64,000 nt of DNA from Alphaproteobacteria bacterium (GCA_037200445.1 JBBCGH010000001.1:3472001-3536000); one strand, 5' to 3'; counted from the stretch's first letter, positions 18,336 through 28,065 are shown. The notes: generated by a model not told the origin, from the sequence alone. A program made the numbers and translations.

Positions 18336-18536
18336 TCAGGCCGCCTCGGCGATCGATCGTGAGCGAGGCTCTTCGACCCACGCATCGCGCGCGAACCAGC
18401 GATGACTGGCATTGCAGTGCGGGCAATAGGCGTCCGCGAAGAAGACCGGCGAACAACTGAACTTGAGCCGGTCCGCCTCGATTCCGGTCGGAATCGTCTG
18501 CCCCGTCGCGGGGCAGGAAATCACCACGCTTCCCAT
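18336..18536 (-). CDS. Small zinc-ribbon-like protein
   Basis: This 66-residue protein has Cys pairs spaced as in a minimal zinc ribbon: CPATG near the N terminus, CSPVFF, then AYCPHCNASHRWF. A strong AGGAGG ribosome site precedes the ATG. No enzymatic domain is present. Proteins like this are common in related genomes without known function; metal binding is inferred from the cysteines. Confidence 0.7.
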   Translation of the reverse strand: MGSVVISCPATGQTIPTGIEADRLKFSCSPVFFADAYCPHCNASHRWFARDAWVEEPRSRSIAEAA

Positions 18537-18633
18537 CCAGAGCCTCCTGTCGAAGTCTTCTTGTCGAGTTCGGCCGCCGCGGATGTGTGATGCACGCGGG
18601 ATGTGAATCCGGTTTGGCGTTAGTGTGACGATT

Positions 18634-18669
18634 TTCGGGCGATTTCATCCGCCGATGAAATCGCCCGAA
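18634..18669. repeat. Perfect 16-bp stem palindrome downstream of argC
   Basis: TTCGGGCGATTTCATC is followed by the loop CGCC and its exact inverse. There is no T-run on either strand, so it is not a classical intrinsic terminator, though it may end or stabilise the argC transcript. Confidence 0.75.
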
Positions 18670-18749
18670 GAGCCAAACGAACTCACATTATGCGCGGACG
18701 ACTCGATCGATCCGGTTAACGAACCGGTACGAGTTCCGCATGCACGGCA

Positions 18750-19736
18750 CTACTCGAGCCCAAGCATCAGCCGCATGTTCTGCACCGCGGCACCTGACGC
18801 GCCCTTGCCGAGGTTGTCGAGGCGCGCGACCAGCACCGCCTGGTGATACTTGTCGCTGCCGAACACATAGAGCTCGAGCATGTTGGTTTCGTTCAGCGCT
18901 TCCGGCTCGAGCTTGCCGCTCTTTGCCGCCGCGTTGTCGAGCGGCATCACCTTCACGTAGGTGCTGCCGGCGTAACGCCTGGCGAGCGCCGCATGCAGAT
19001 CGGAGGAGCTCGGGCTTCCCGCCAGCGTGTCGAGATGCAGCGGTACGGAGACCAGCATACCCTGCCGATAGTCGCCGACGGAGGGCACGAAGATCGGCCG
19101 CCGTGTCAGCTTCGCATAGAGCTGCGTCTCCGGCAGATGCTTGTGCTCGAAGCCAAGGCCATAGAGTTCGAACGACGGCGCGGTGTCACCTTCGAACTCG
19201 GCGATCATCGATTTGCCGCCCCCCGAATAACCGCTCACCGCGTTGATGGTCACCGGATAATCCGCGGGCATCAGCCCCGCATCGACCAGCGGCCGGATCA
19301 ACGCCACCGCGCCAGTCGGATAGCAGCCGGGATTCGACACCTTGGCGGCGGTGCGGATCTTGTCGGCCTGCTCAGGCGTCATCTCGGGAAAGCCATAGAC
19401 CCAGCCGGGCGCGACGCGATGCGCCGTCGAAGCATCGAGCACCTTCGGCGCAACGTTGCCCATGCCGTCCACGACGGCGACCGTTTCCTTCGCGGCCGCA
19501 TCCGGCAGGCAGAGGATGACGAGGTCCACCTCGGCCATCAGCGCGCGCTTCGCGGCGGGATCCTTGCGCAAATCCGGCGCGATGCTTTTGACCGCGACAT
19601 CGCTCTGCGCGTCGAGGCGCTGGACAATCTGGAGTCCAGTCGTGCCGGACTCGCCGTCGACAAAAACGGTCGGCTTTTTCGTGGCGCTCATCTTGGCAGC
19701 TTGGCCGGTGGGCCGTGCGGTATCGGTAATGCTCAT
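18750..19736 (-). CDS. argC: N-acetyl-gamma-glutamyl-phosphate reductase
   Basis: ArgC reduces N-acetylglutamyl-phosphate to the semialdehyde, the third step of arginine synthesis. The protein (about 328 residues) is of the short type 2 class: [17 protein letters not shown] (NADP site), [13 protein letters not shown], and the catalytic cysteine in [18 protein letters not shown]. The start at 19736 has AGGAG nine bases upstream; the ATG at 19691 would remove a 15-residue leader and gives the more usual length. The next gene upstream on the same strand begins at 20455. Confidence 0.93.
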   Translation of the reverse strand: MSITDTARPTGQAAKMSATKKPTVFVDGESGTTGLQIVQRLDAQSDVAVKSIAPDLRKDPAAKRALMAEVDLVILCLPDAAAKETVAVVDGMGNVAPKVLDASTAHRVAPGWVYGFPEMTPEQADKIRTAAKVSNPGCYPTGAVALIRPLVDAGLMPADYPVTINAVSGYSGGGKSMIAEFEGDTAPSFELYGLGFEHKHLPETQLYAKLTRRPIFVPSVGDYRQGMLVSVPLHLDTLAGSPSSSDLHAALARRYAGSTYVKVMPLDNAAAKSGKLEPEALNETNMLELYVFGSDKYHQAVLVARLDNLGKGASGAAVQNMRLMLGLE

Positions 19737-19771
19737 GGGCGTGTGCTCCTGCACCCTAAATGGTTTGCGTT

Positions 19772-20455
19772 CTACTTCGCGGCAATCCCCGTCAACGCCG
19801 GATTGACTGGTCGCTGTGGCAGGTAATCGAGATGCGGGCGCAGCGCGACCATGCGCTTGGCGATCGCCTGCGACGACGGATCGTCCTGCGCGGCGAGCGC
19901 GATCGCGACCGCCACATGGTCCTCATCCGCCTTGTGCTGGTTGAGCTTGAAATTCCCCTCGACGGTTTCGACGGTCATTTCCACCGCGACGATGCCCTTG
20001 AGCAGCATCTCGCGCCGTTTGTCCGACACCTTGTCGATGAGCCACGGCTGCTTGCCGTCGATCCAGCCTTCGAACTTCGCGCTCAGGGCCTCGGTATGGG
20101 GCCGCGTATGCTCGCCGGGGATCACCCGGACAGGCCCCGAGAGGTGCACGCTCTCATAGAGCCAGGTCGGCACCTGCTCGGCGCTCGCGTACCAGTCCGG
20201 CGAGACGTAGGCGTCATGCCCCTGCACCGCGACGAGCCAGGTGCCGCCCTTCTCGGCGATCGACCCGAGCGGATTGGCACGCGCCACGTGGAATTCGAGC
20301 TTCGGCACCTTGCCGTCCTGCTCGATCAGGCGAAACGGCAGATGCGCGGCGACCGGACGGCCCACGTCGCACGCGACCACCGTGCCGAACCCGCGCGCCG
20401 CCGCAAACGCAAGCGCTGCCGCCGGATGCACCTTGAAGGCTGGATGGACGTACAT
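19772..20455 (-). CDS. PaiB-like FMN-binding protein
   Basis: This protein of about 227 residues begins [27 protein letters not shown], the hallmark of the PaiB/FMN-binding negative transcriptional regulator family, and contains [44 protein letters not shown] and the C-terminal [22 protein letters not shown]. It has a split-barrel flavin fold; in Bacillus PaiB affects sporulation and protease genes, but the role here is unknown. The start at 20455 has GGAGACGAGC upstream. It lies 35 bases upstream of the argC start. Confidence 0.9.
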   Translation of the reverse strand: MYVHPAFKVHPAAALAFAAARGFGTVVACDVGRPVAAHLPFRLIEQDGKVPKLEFHVARANPLGSIAEKGGTWLVAVQGHDAYVSPDWYASAEQVPTWLYESVHLSGPVRVIPGEHTRPHTEALSAKFEGWIDGKQPWLIDKVSDKRREMLLKGIVAVEMTVETVEGNFKLNQHKADEDHVAVAIALAAQDDPSSQAIAKRMVALRPHLDYLPQRPVNPALTGIAAK

Positions 20456-20675
20456 GGCTCGTCTCCGGTTGGTGCCACCGGAGACTAGCATCGCGCGGGT
20501 TTTTGAGGGGTATGCCGCGGAGCCAGCTCCGGCGGCATGGGGTTGATCAGGTGTGATCGAACGCCAATACCGCCCGGAAGGGGCGGCGGCGGCGGTTGGA
20601 TATGGTCACGATCTGATGCATTGGCGCGCCGCTATATAGGCTGACGTACCGGTGCGTCAAGTTCTGTTGTGTATC

Positions 20676-20969
20676 TTAGATGTCGCCAGATTTTTCGGCC
20701 GGCGTTTGCACGCGGATCAAGGTCCCCTGGTCGGCGTCCGCGGCGTGCCGTCGGAGGTATTCGGCCATTGCGGTGGCGGTCGCCAGATTCTGCGCGCGAT
20801 ACCGGCCTTCCAAATCGGAGAAGACCGTCTCGATCGCCTCGCTGTCGATGATGCCGTGCATCGACATCACCTTCATGAGCAGGATCACCGTATCGGCGAG
20901 CGCCAGTTCGGCCCCGGTGAACACCGATATCGAGGAATCATCAGCCACCCCATGAGCCTCGCCGTTCAT
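20676..20969 (-). CDS. Small helical protein of unknown function
   Basis: This protein of about 97 residues (start taken at the ATG at 20969; a longer frame begins at 21008) is mostly helical: FTGAELALADTVILLMKVMSMHGIIDSEAIETVFSDLEGRY and NLATATAMAEYLRRHAADAD. No signal peptide or cysteine pair is seen and no family is recognised. It is alone between the PaiB-like gene and a terminator. Confidence 0.6.
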   Translation of the reverse strand: MNGEAHGVADDSSISVFTGAELALADTVILLMKVMSMHGIIDSEAIETVFSDLEGRYRAQNLATATAMAEYLRRHAADADQGTLIRVQTPAEKSGDI

Positions 20970-21079
20970 TCGCCCCAAGCTCGTCCCCCTACCGCCATGG
21001 CAACCCAAGTGCCACTACGTAAGAACCCGTAGGCCCTTGGTTGTGAATTGGAACTGACGCGTACCAAGGGTCTCGAAAA

Positions 21080-21106
21080 GAAAGGCCACCGCTGCGGTGG
21101 CCTTTC
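21080..21106 (-). terminator. Intrinsic terminator after the first MBL gene
   Basis: GAAAGGCCACCGC and its inverse form a 13-bp GC-rich stem with almost no loop. On the minus strand it is followed by CTTTTCG, so it ends transcription of the leftward metallo-beta-lactamase-fold gene at 21128-22099. Confidence 0.85.
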
Positions 21107-21127
21107 TCAAGTCTTGTCGCACCCGCG

Positions 21128-22099
21128 CTACAGCACCGGCTGCCAGTAGGCCGGGTGGAATTCGTAGCCGTCGCCGCGCTTGGAGATGTAGCCGGTGGAC
21201 GGGAACGGCAGGTGGTACGCGGCGATCTGAATCTTGTCGGCCGCCGCCATGTCGAGGATGCGCTTGCGCGCCGCCACCGCCATCGCGGCGTCCATGTCCG
21301 CCCAGAGATTCCAGTCCGGATTGCGCACCAGGATCTGATGATTGACCGTGTCGCAGGTCACCAGCAGCTTGCCGTTGCCCGACGCAACGATGAACGCTCC
21401 GTGTCCCGGACTGTGGCCGCGCGCGTCGAGCGAGGTGATGCCGGGGACCAGCTCCTTGCCGTACTCGTACTGCTTCACGTCCTTGGCGATCGGATCGAAC
21501 ACGCGCTTCACGGCGCCGAAATTCCCTTTCCACACCTGCGGCGCCTTCGATTCCTCGCCCGCGTCGGTCCAATGCTTCCACTCCGGCCCCGGCACCATGA
21601 TCTCGGCATTCGGGAAATTGGCGGCACCCGCCTTCGCACGAATGCCGTTGATGTGGTCGCCGTGGAAATGGCTGACCAGGATCGTATCGATGTTCTTCGG
21701 GTCGAGACCCGCGGCATTCATGTTGCCGATGAGATTGCCGACCGTCGGCGCGCCATTGTCGCCGAAGCCGGAGTCGATCAGAACGAGGTTCTTGCCGGTG
21801 TTCACCACCAGCACGTTGAAATAGTTGGTCACCTGGTCGGTCGGCAGGAACGCGTCGCCGAGCGCCTTCTGGATTTCCGGGACGCTCTTGTTGAGCGCCA
21901 TATTCTGCAGCGCAGAATTGCGGACGGAGCCTTCACTCAGCGCCGTCACCTCGAAGTCACCGACCTTGTAGCGATAGAAGCTCGGCCCCTGCTTGCCGGC
22001 CAGCGGCGCGGCGGCGCGGGCCGGGACATCGATCATCGAGCCTGCGGCCGCGACCGTCGCGGCGCCGGCCAGCAGGCCGCGACGTGAAAGCACTGTCAT
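21128..22099 (-). CDS. Tat-exported MBL-fold metallohydrolase, paralogue 1
   Basis: This protein of about 323 residues has a Tat signal (SRRGLLAGAATVAAAGSM...) and a metallo-beta-lactamase core with the dizinc motif SHFHGDHING, the third histidine in ARGHSPGHGAF, the bridging aspartate in LLVTCDTVNHQ and a final histidine in AAYHLPFPS. It shares the K-Q-x-P-S-F-Y-R-Y-K-V-G-D-F entry with its two neighbours. The start at 22099 follows GGGAGG. The fold covers lactonases and other hydrolases; the substrate is unknown. It is bounded by terminators on both sides. Confidence 0.9.
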   Translation of the reverse strand: MTVLSRRGLLAGAATVAAAGSMIDVPARAAAPLAGKQGPSFYRYKVGDFEVTALSEGSVRNSALQNMALNKSVPEIQKALGDAFLPTDQVTNYFNVLVVNTGKNLVLIDSGFGDNGAPTVGNLIGNMNAAGLDPKNIDTILVSHFHGDHINGIRAKAGAANFPNAEIMVPGPEWKHWTDAGEESKAPQVWKGNFGAVKRVFDPIAKDVKQYEYGKELVPGITSLDARGHSPGHGAFIVASGNGKLLVTCDTVNHQILVRNPDWNLWADMDAAMAVAARKRILDMAAADKIQIAAYHLPFPSTGYISKRGDGYEFHPAYWQPVL

Positions 22100-22335
22100 G
22101 GAGGTCCTCCCGTGTTTGCCGCCACGTCCCGGGCGGACGGTGCGGATGGTAGTCCAACGGGCAAAACCCCGTACGACAGGGCGCTCATCCGGCAATCACG
22201 TTCACTTGATTGGAGGTGGCCGCGCAAAGCGGAATTCGGCTCACCAATACCTGCGCGAATGCGCGAGCTTGCGGCCGGCCTGCGCCGCGGTTCGGAGATT
22301 GGACGCCAGATATGAGCGTCAGCCGCCTCGCAAAA

Positions 22336-22365
22336 CGAAAGGCCGCCCATTGGGGCGGCCTTTCG
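22336..22365 (-). terminator. Intrinsic terminator after the second MBL gene
   Basis: A 13-bp stem (CGAAAGGCCGCCC, loop ATTG, inverse arm) is followed on the minus strand by TTTTGCG. It lies 19 bases beyond the stop of the gene at 22384-23367. The 236 bases between it and the next start show no other gene. Confidence 0.85.
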
Positions 22366-22383
22366 GCGTATCGCTGCATCCGA

Positions 22384-23367
22384 TCAGATCGTCGGATTCC
22401 AGGCCACCATGACTTCCCGGTAACCGTCGCCGGCCTTGTCGATGTAGGCGACCGACGGGAACGGATAGTGGAAGCCCTGCATCATCATCTTCTCGGCGAC
22501 CAGCATGTCGTAGACCTTGCGCCGCGTCGCTTCCGCCACCGCGCCGTCCTGATCGTAGAACACGTGCCAGTCAGGATGGCGCGCATTCACCCACGGCACG
22601 TGCGTGACGTCGGCCTGGACATAGACCTTGCTGTTGCCCGATGCGATGATGTGCGAGGTGTGCCCTGGCGTATGGCCCGGCGTGGCCACCGCGGTGATGC
22701 CGGGCGCGATTTCCTTGCCCGCCTCGTAAGGCGTGACCTTGCGCCCGATCGGGTCGAACACATCGCGCACGCCCTTGAACACGCTCTTCATGCGATCACC
22801 GCTGGCGCGGCTCATCTCGCTATCGTCCATGAAGAACTTCCAGTCGCCGGCCGGCACGAGGATTTCGGCGTTCGGATAGGCGAGCTTCTTGTCCGGCGTG
22901 ATCAGGCCGTTGATGTGATCGCCGTGGAAGTGCGAGATGATCACCATGTCGACCGCGTTGCGGTCGATGCCCGCGGCCTTCAGATTGGCCTGGAACTGGC
23001 CGGTGACACCTTTGGTGCGCTCATAGGCGGCTTCGCCGGTGCCGGTGTCGATGACGATCAGCTTGCCCGAGGTGTTGACGACGATCGGATTGTAGGGAGT
23101 CGTCATCAGGTCTTTCGGGAAATGCGCGGCTTCGAGCGCCTTGTTGAGCTCGTCGCGCGACTTGTTGATGACGTGGTTGTCGGCGAACTTGAAGGTGCTG
23201 GAGCCGTCGGTCACGACCGTGACCTCGATGTCCCCGACCTTGTAGCGGTAGAAGCCGGCATTCTGCTTGCCGACCGCGGGTGCGGCGGCGTGGGCCGTGC
23301 CAAGTACCGGCAGCGTTGCGGCAGCGGCGCCGCCGAGCAGGGCGGCGCGACGTGTCAGATGTGTCAT
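22384..23367 (-). CDS. Tat-exported MBL-fold metallohydrolase, paralogue 2
   Basis: This 327-residue protein has the leader LTRRAALLGGAAAATLPVLG, the dizinc motif SHFHGDHING, TPGHTPGHTSH, a bridging aspartate in VYVQADVTHVP and GFHYPFPSVAYIDK near the end. The mature N terminus (KQNAGFYRYKVGDIEVTVV) and the last residues (VAWNPTI) are near those of paralogue 3, which lies 31 bases upstream on the same strand, so a shared transcript is likely. The substrate is unknown; quorum-lactonase-like or sulfatase-like activity would be a guess. Confidence 0.9.
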   Translation of the reverse strand: MTHLTRRAALLGGAAAATLPVLGTAHAAAPAVGKQNAGFYRYKVGDIEVTVVTDGSSTFKFADNHVINKSRDELNKALEAAHFPKDLMTTPYNPIVVNTSGKLIVIDTGTGEAAYERTKGVTGQFQANLKAAGIDRNAVDMVIISHFHGDHINGLITPDKKLAYPNAEILVPAGDWKFFMDDSEMSRASGDRMKSVFKGVRDVFDPIGRKVTPYEAGKEIAPGITAVATPGHTPGHTSHIIASGNSKVYVQADVTHVPWVNARHPDWHVFYDQDGAVAEATRRKVYDMLVAEKMMMQGFHYPFPSVAYIDKAGDGYREVMVAWNPTI

Positions 23368-23398
23368 TTTGCGTTTCTCCCCTTTTCTTCCCGTTCGA

Positions 23399-24388
23399 TC
23401 AGATCGTCGGATTCCAGGTCACCGGCACGAGCCGGTAGCCGTTGCCCGACTTCTCGATATGCCCGACCGACGGGAACCAGAAATGATAGCCGGCGACGAG
23501 CGCCTTCTCGGCGGCGGCCATGTCGAAGAACTTGTGGCGCGTCGTCTGCGCCAGCGCCGGATCGTTGTCGAAGGCGATGTGCCAGTCGGGATGATCGACG
23601 AACATCGGAATGTTGGTCACGTCGGACTGCACCAGCAGCTTGCCGGAGCCGGACTGCACCGCATACGAGACGTGGCCCGGCGTATGCCCGGGCGTTGCGA
23701 TCGACGTGACGCCCGGCGCGACCTCCTGGCCGGCGTCGTATTTCGTGACTTTGTCGCCGAGCCCGTCCAGCATCTTCTTCACGTTCGGGAATTGCGCCTT
23801 GTTGAACCCGTTCGCCTTGGCGGCATTCCCTTCGTCGGTCCAGAACGCCCATTCGGCGGCCGGCACTTTGATTTCGGCGTTCGGGTAGACGAGCTTGCCG
23901 TCGGCAGTCTTCAGCCCGCCGATGTGGTCGCCGTGGAAGTGCGAGATGACCACGATATCGACCGCGGCCGGGTCGATGCCGGCGGCCTTCATGTTCGCGT
24001 TCATCTGGCCGACTGCGCCCTTGGTCTGGTCGAATGCGCCAAGGCCGTTGCCGGTGTCGATCACGACCAGCTTGGAGCCGGTGTTGATCACCATCGGATT
24101 GAACACGATGGTGACCTGGCCCTTCGGGATATAGGCGGCTTCGGCGGCGGCGAGCGCGTCGTCCTTCTTCTGGTTGACGACGAACTGGTCCGGCATCGGG
24201 AAGGTGCGCGCGCCATCGGCAATCTGCGTCACCTCGAAGTCGCCGACCTTGTAGCGATAGAAGCTCGGCGCCTGCTTGCCGGTGGGGGGCGCGGCGGCGC
24301 GGATTTCGGACGGCGTGAGGCCGAGCGAGAGCGCTGCGGTGGTGGCGGCAGTGCTGGTGAGCAAGTCGCGACGCGACAGTGTGAACAT
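23399..24388 (-). CDS. Tat-exported MBL-fold metallohydrolase, paralogue 3
   Basis: This protein of about 329 residues begins at the ATG at 24388, which GGAGG six bases upstream supports over the ATG at 24394. It has the leader TLSRRDLLTSTAATTAALSLG, the motif SHFHGDHIGG, TPGHTPGHVSY, LVQSDVTNIP and YHFWFPSVGHIEKSGNGYRLVPVTWNPTI. It heads the pair with paralogue 2. All metal ligands are present, so it should be an active periplasmic hydrolase. Confidence 0.9.
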   Translation of the reverse strand: MFTLSRRDLLTSTAATTAALSLGLTPSEIRAAAPPTGKQAPSFYRYKVGDFEVTQIADGARTFPMPDQFVVNQKKDDALAAAEAAYIPKGQVTIVFNPMVINTGSKLVVIDTGNGLGAFDQTKGAVGQMNANMKAAGIDPAAVDIVVISHFHGDHIGGLKTADGKLVYPNAEIKVPAAEWAFWTDEGNAAKANGFNKAQFPNVKKMLDGLGDKVTKYDAGQEVAPGVTSIATPGHTPGHVSYAVQSGSGKLLVQSDVTNIPMFVDHPDWHIAFDNDPALAQTTRHKFFDMAAAEKALVAGYHFWFPSVGHIEKSGNGYRLVPVTWNPTI

Positions 24389-24539
24389 GGACATCCTCCG
24401 GATAGCCGCCCCACGGTTTTTGGATGGGCCCATGCTAGCCCGGCTGGGCGGAAGGCGGAATGGGCTTCGTCCCCTTCTGATGAACATCCGTCAGCGCCGG
24501 CAATTCCTTGGCCTGCCGCGCATTTTCAATTTGCGAAAA

Positions 24540-25067
24540 TCAGCCGAAGATGGCCCGGAAGCCCCAGGCCGTCACATCACCGAGCGTGAGCAGCACGCCG
24601 GCCCACACGAAGGCCGAGACGAAATTCGCGATCTGGAACCGCCAGAACGGCATCTCGAAAATGCCGGCCACCAGCGGCACCGAGGCGCGCAAGGGCCCGG
24701 AGAAGCGCCCGATGAAAATGCCGAGCGCGCCCCATTTCTTGATGAAGGCCTCGCCCTTGGGGATGAGGTCCGGGTACTTCGACAAGGGCCAGATGTGCTG
24801 GACGGTGCGCTCGAGCTTGAGCCCGATCCAGTAGGAGAGCCAGTCGCCGAGCGCAGCCCCAATCGAGCCGGCGATCCAGACCGGCCAGAAGCTCACATAG
24901 CCAGCCGCCACCAGCGTCCCCATCGCCACCAGCGCACCCCAGGCGGGAACCAGCAGCGAAATGAAAGCCAGCGACTCCATGAAGGCGAGCGCGAAAACAA
25001 TTGGCGCGGCCCAGGCCTGATGCTCGCGCACGAAGTTTTCGACCGGCTGCACGTAGTGTTCGAACAT
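24540..25067 (-). CDS. DedA-family membrane protein
   Basis: This 175-residue protein has the SNARE-associated/DedA domain: an N-terminal re-entrant helix (WAAPIVFALAFMESLAFISLLVPAWG), GSIGAALGDWLSYWIGLKLE, the GRFSGPLRASVPLVAGIFEMPFWRFQIANFVSAFVWAG segment with the conserved arginine, and a last membrane helix. DedA proteins flip undecaprenyl-phosphate or other lipids across the inner membrane. It is divergent from parE, 134 bases away. Confidence 0.93.
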   Translation of the reverse strand: MFEHYVQPVENFVREHQAWAAPIVFALAFMESLAFISLLVPAWGALVAMGTLVAAGYVSFWPVWIAGSIGAALGDWLSYWIGLKLERTVQHIWPLSKYPDLIPKGEAFIKKWGALGIFIGRFSGPLRASVPLVAGIFEMPFWRFQIANFVSAFVWAGVLLTLGDVTAWGFRAIFG

Positions 25068-25201
25068 ATCGGCTGAAGCCTTTGAAGGAACTACGCTCTA
25101 GCCTGCCAGCCAAGGCCGCGCCAGCGCCGCAATGTCACGCTCTAACCCACCCGTGGCATAGTCGGTGGCAACTGATTCGCTCCCAACCCACGTAAGGCAA
25201 A

Positions 25202-27247
25202 ATGGCAAAGACCGCCAAAAGGACGGCTGACGGCGACCTGTTCGACAGCCCCTCGTCCGCGCGCCCTGCGCTCAAGGCCGTGCGCGGCAAGGTGGCGCCC
25301 GGTGATGCCGGCTATACGGCACGTGACATCGAGGTGCTGGAGGGGCTCGAGCCGGTGCGCCGCCGCCCCGGCATGTACATCGGCGGCACGGACGAGAAGG
25401 CGCTGCATCATCTCTTTGCCGAGGTGATCGACAACGCGATGGACGAGGCGCTCGCCGGCCACGCCGACTGGATCGACGTGAGCATGGCGGCCGATGGCTT
25501 CGTCACCGTGACCGACAACGGGCGCGGCATGCCGGTCGATCCGCACCCGAAATTCCCGAAGAAGTCGGCCCTCGAAGTCATCATGTGCACGCTGCACGCG
25601 GGCGGAAAGTTCGACTCCAAGGTCTACGAAACCTCGGGCGGTCTGCATGGCGTCGGCGTCTCGGTCACCAACGCGCTCTCGGAGCGGGTGGACGTCGAGG
25701 TCGCGCGCGGCGGCAAGCTTTACGGAATGAGCTTCGAGCGCGGCATCCCGCAGGGCAAGCTCAAGGACATGGGCCGCACGCCGAACCGGCGCGGCACCTC
25801 CGTGCGCTTCAAGCCCGACCCGAAGATCTTCGGCGCCAAGGCGGCGTTCAAGCCGGCACGGCTGTTCAAGATGTCGCGCTCGAAGGCTTATCTCTTCGGC
25901 GGCGTCGAGATCCGCTGGTCCTGCGACAAGGCGCTGCTCGCCGGCGTCGAAGACGTGCCGGAGAAAGAGACCTTCCATTTCGAGCGCGGGCTGACCGACT
26001 TTCTCACCGCGGCGCTGCACGGCACCACGCTGATCCATCCCGACATCTTCGCCGGCAAGGTCGGCAAGACCGGCGCGCACGGCGCGGTCGAATGGGCGGT
26101 CGCGTGGGTGGCGGATGCGGACGGGTTCGTCTCCTCGTACTGCAACACGATCCCGACGCCGGACGGCGGCACGCACGAGGCAGGCTTGCGCGCCGCGCTG
26201 ACGCGCGGCATCCGCGACCACGCCGAGCGCGCCGGCCAGGGCAAGCGCGCCGCGAACGTAACGCAGGACGACGTGATGATCGGCGCGGGCTGCATGCTCT
26301 CGGTGTTCATCCGCGAGCCGGAATTCCAGGGACAGACGAAAGACCGCCTCGCCACCGTCGAGGCGCAGCGCATCACCGAAGCCGCCATCAAGGACAATGT
26401 CGACCACTGGCTCGCCGGCAATCCGACGCAGGCGAACCGGCTGCTCGACTGGGTGATCGAGCGCGCCGACGAGCGGCTGCGCCGCCGCGCCGAGAAGGAA
26501 ACGCAGCGCAAGAGCGCGACGCGCAAGCTGCGGCTGCCCGGCAAGCTCGCCGACTGCACCAACACGGCCGCGCAGGGCTCCGAGCTGTTCATCGTGGAAG
26601 GCGACTCGGCCGGCGGCTCGGCCAAGCAGGCGCGCGACCGCGCCAATCAGGCGATCCTGCCGCTGCGCGGCAAGATCCTCAACGTCGCCTCCGCCGGCAA
26701 GGACAAGCTCGCCGGCAACCAGCAGCTTGCCGATCTGGTGCAGGCGCTCGGCGCCGGCACCGGCGTGCACTATCGCGACGAGGATCTGCGCTACGAGAAG
26801 GTCATCGTGATGACCGACGCCGACGTCGACGGCGCGCACATCGCGTCGTTGCTGATCACGTTCTTCTACCGCCAGATGCCGCAGCTCATCGAAAAGGGGC
26901 ACCTCTATCTCGCGGTGCCGCCGCTCTATCGCCTCTCCCACGGCGGCAAGACCTTTTACGCGCGCAACGAAACGCACCGCGACGAGCTTTTGAAAAAGGA
27001 ATTCCGCGCCAACGCCAATGTGGAGATCGGGCGCTTCAAGGGGCTGGGCGAGATGATGGCCGCGCAGCTCAAAGAAACCACCATGGACCCGAAGAAGCGC
27101 ACGCTTCTGAAAGTCATGCTGCTGGCCGACGACCGCGCCGACACCGATTCATCGGTCGAGCGGCTGATGGGGACCAAGGCCGAGACGCGCTTTGCGTTTA
27201 TTCAGGAGCGGGCGGAGTTTGCCGGGGAGGAGTTGCTGGATGTGTGA
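25202..27247 (+). CDS. parE: DNA topoisomerase IV subunit B
   Basis: ParE supplies the ATPase and TOPRIM parts of topoisomerase IV, which decatenates daughter chromosomes. The 681-residue protein has the GHKL ATPase domain (VIDNAMDEALAGHADWI; VTDNGRGMPVDPHP; SGGLHGVGVSVTNALS), the transducer domain, and TOPRIM with LFIVEGDSAGGSAKQARDR and VIVMTDADVDGAHI, ending in the GLGEMMAAQLKETTM region. Its length distinguishes it from the longer GyrB. An AAGGCAAA site precedes the ATG. The low-GC accessory patch begins directly after its stop. Confidence 0.96.
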   Translation: MAKTAKRTADGDLFDSPSSARPALKAVRGKVAPGDAGYTARDIEVLEGLEPVRRRPGMYIGGTDEKALHHLFAEVIDNAMDEALAGHADWIDVSMAADGFVTVTDNGRGMPVDPHPKFPKKSALEVIMCTLHAGGKFDSKVYETSGGLHGVGVSVTNALSERVDVEVARGGKLYGMSFERGIPQGKLKDMGRTPNRRGTSVRFKPDPKIFGAKAAFKPARLFKMSRSKAYLFGGVEIRWSCDKALLAGVEDVPEKETFHFERGLTDFLTAALHGTTLIHPDIFAGKVGKTGAHGAVEWAVAWVADADGFVSSYCNTIPTPDGGTHEAGLRAALTRGIRDHAERAGQGKRAANVTQDDVMIGAGCMLSVFIREPEFQGQTKDRLATVEAQRITEAAIKDNVDHWLAGNPTQANRLLDWVIERADERLRRRAEKETQRKSATRKLRLPGKLADCTNTAAQGSELFIVEGDSAGGSAKQARDRANQAILPLRGKILNVASAGKDKLAGNQQLADLVQALGAGTGVHYRDEDLRYEKVIVMTDADVDGAHIASLLITFFYRQMPQLIEKGHLYLAVPPLYRLSHGGKTFYARNETHRDELLKKEFRANANVEIGRFKGLGEMMAAQLKETTMDPKKRTLLKVMLLADDRADTDSSVERLMGTKAETRFAFIQERAEFAGEELLDV

Positions 27248-27264
27248 GGGGAGCGGTAAGAACC

Positions 27265-28014
27265 TTAGTATCGGGAATATACATTTAGCATAAGAATTTC
27301 GAGGTGATTAGCTACTGCGTGTTCAGCCACCACAACCGGATTCGGGTGGCCACACTGATTTCTTAGATCGAGCCTGTCTTGTAAAATTTGCTTCTCCGCT
27401 TTGTGAAGAATACCCGCATCCTGGCATAGCTGAAGCATCTCGGCCTCGCCAATCACGCCAAACTCCTTTGCACTCTTGACCGGATTGAAGCGGTATTTCC
27501 CCCCGCTGGTTGCGACTTTTGCAGCACCAGCTGCGTTAAAGGCGGCGCGATGATTCGTAACAATATGGTCTTGAATGATGTGTGCAGCGCCTACCCAAGA
27601 CAACACGATTGCTGCTCGATACGCCTTCACATCAAATGACTTGATCGCTTCTTCAACAAACGCACGCCGCTGCTCATCCGCTATCTTCTGCAGATGCGCC
27701 CGCAGCGAATGCCGAGTTTCTAAAATAATTGCCGCTTCAGGTATGTAATGCTTCTCAATTAACTTCAACCCTAGGCTGGTTATCCTCCAGCCGTCCGCTA
27801 GCTGCGCGACAAGTCCCTCATTCGCCGCATTCTTCAGGATCGCGCTGAGATGCCATTGAGTGACGCCCCTAAAACCGATCTGGAGGCCTTTGTCCCTTAC
27901 ACTTGCGGTTTGGGCTGGCTGATTGATTTCTGAAAGCAGCATCAATACCGGCCCTTTCTGACCGGAGGCCGCTAGTTCACGTACCGCTAACAATAGTTGT
28001 TCATCAGAAAGCAC
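27265..28014 (-). CDS. HEPN-motif protein of an uncharacterised three-gene module
   Basis: This 249-residue protein (GTG start, GAGG upstream) is the last gene of a leftward operon. The first 95 residues look like a helix-turn-helix/winged helix (GVTQWHLSAILKNAANEGLVAQLADGWRITSLGLKLIE). The C-terminal half is helical and ends in DLRNQCGHP, matching the R-X4-H signature of HEPN ribonuclease or nucleotidyl-transfer-linked domains (R218, H223), followed by VVVAEHAVANHLEILMLNVYSRY. The function is unknown. An RNA-cleaving or immune-signalling role is inferred from the motif only. Codon usage and GC are lower than in parE. Confidence 0.75.
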   Translation of the reverse strand: MLSDEQLLLAVRELAASGQKGPVLMLLSEINQPAQTASVRDKGLQIGFRGVTQWHLSAILKNAANEGLVAQLADGWRITSLGLKLIEKHYIPEAAIILETRHSLRAHLQKIADEQRRAFVEEAIKSFDVKAYRAAIVLSWVGAAHIIQDHIVTNHRAAFNAAGAAKVATSGGKYRFNPVKSAKEFGVIGEAEMLQLCQDAGILHKAEKQILQDRLDLRNQCGHPNPVVVAEHAVANHLEILMLNVYSRY

Positions 28015-28065
28015 TTTGTCGGCCTCAGTTCTCTTTCAAGATGACCGTCGAAGAAATGCAATGGG

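Noticed and set aside
18634-18669. Perfect palindrome after argC as an intrinsic terminator
   Set aside because: There is no T-run on either strand; kept only as a repeat/hairpin.
25142-26977. A 611-codon open frame antisense to parE, and similar long antisense frames opposite suf and AsmA-like genes
   Set aside because: They mirror the high-GC codon bias of the real genes, lack ribosome sites and give Arg/Ala-rich sequences without motifs.
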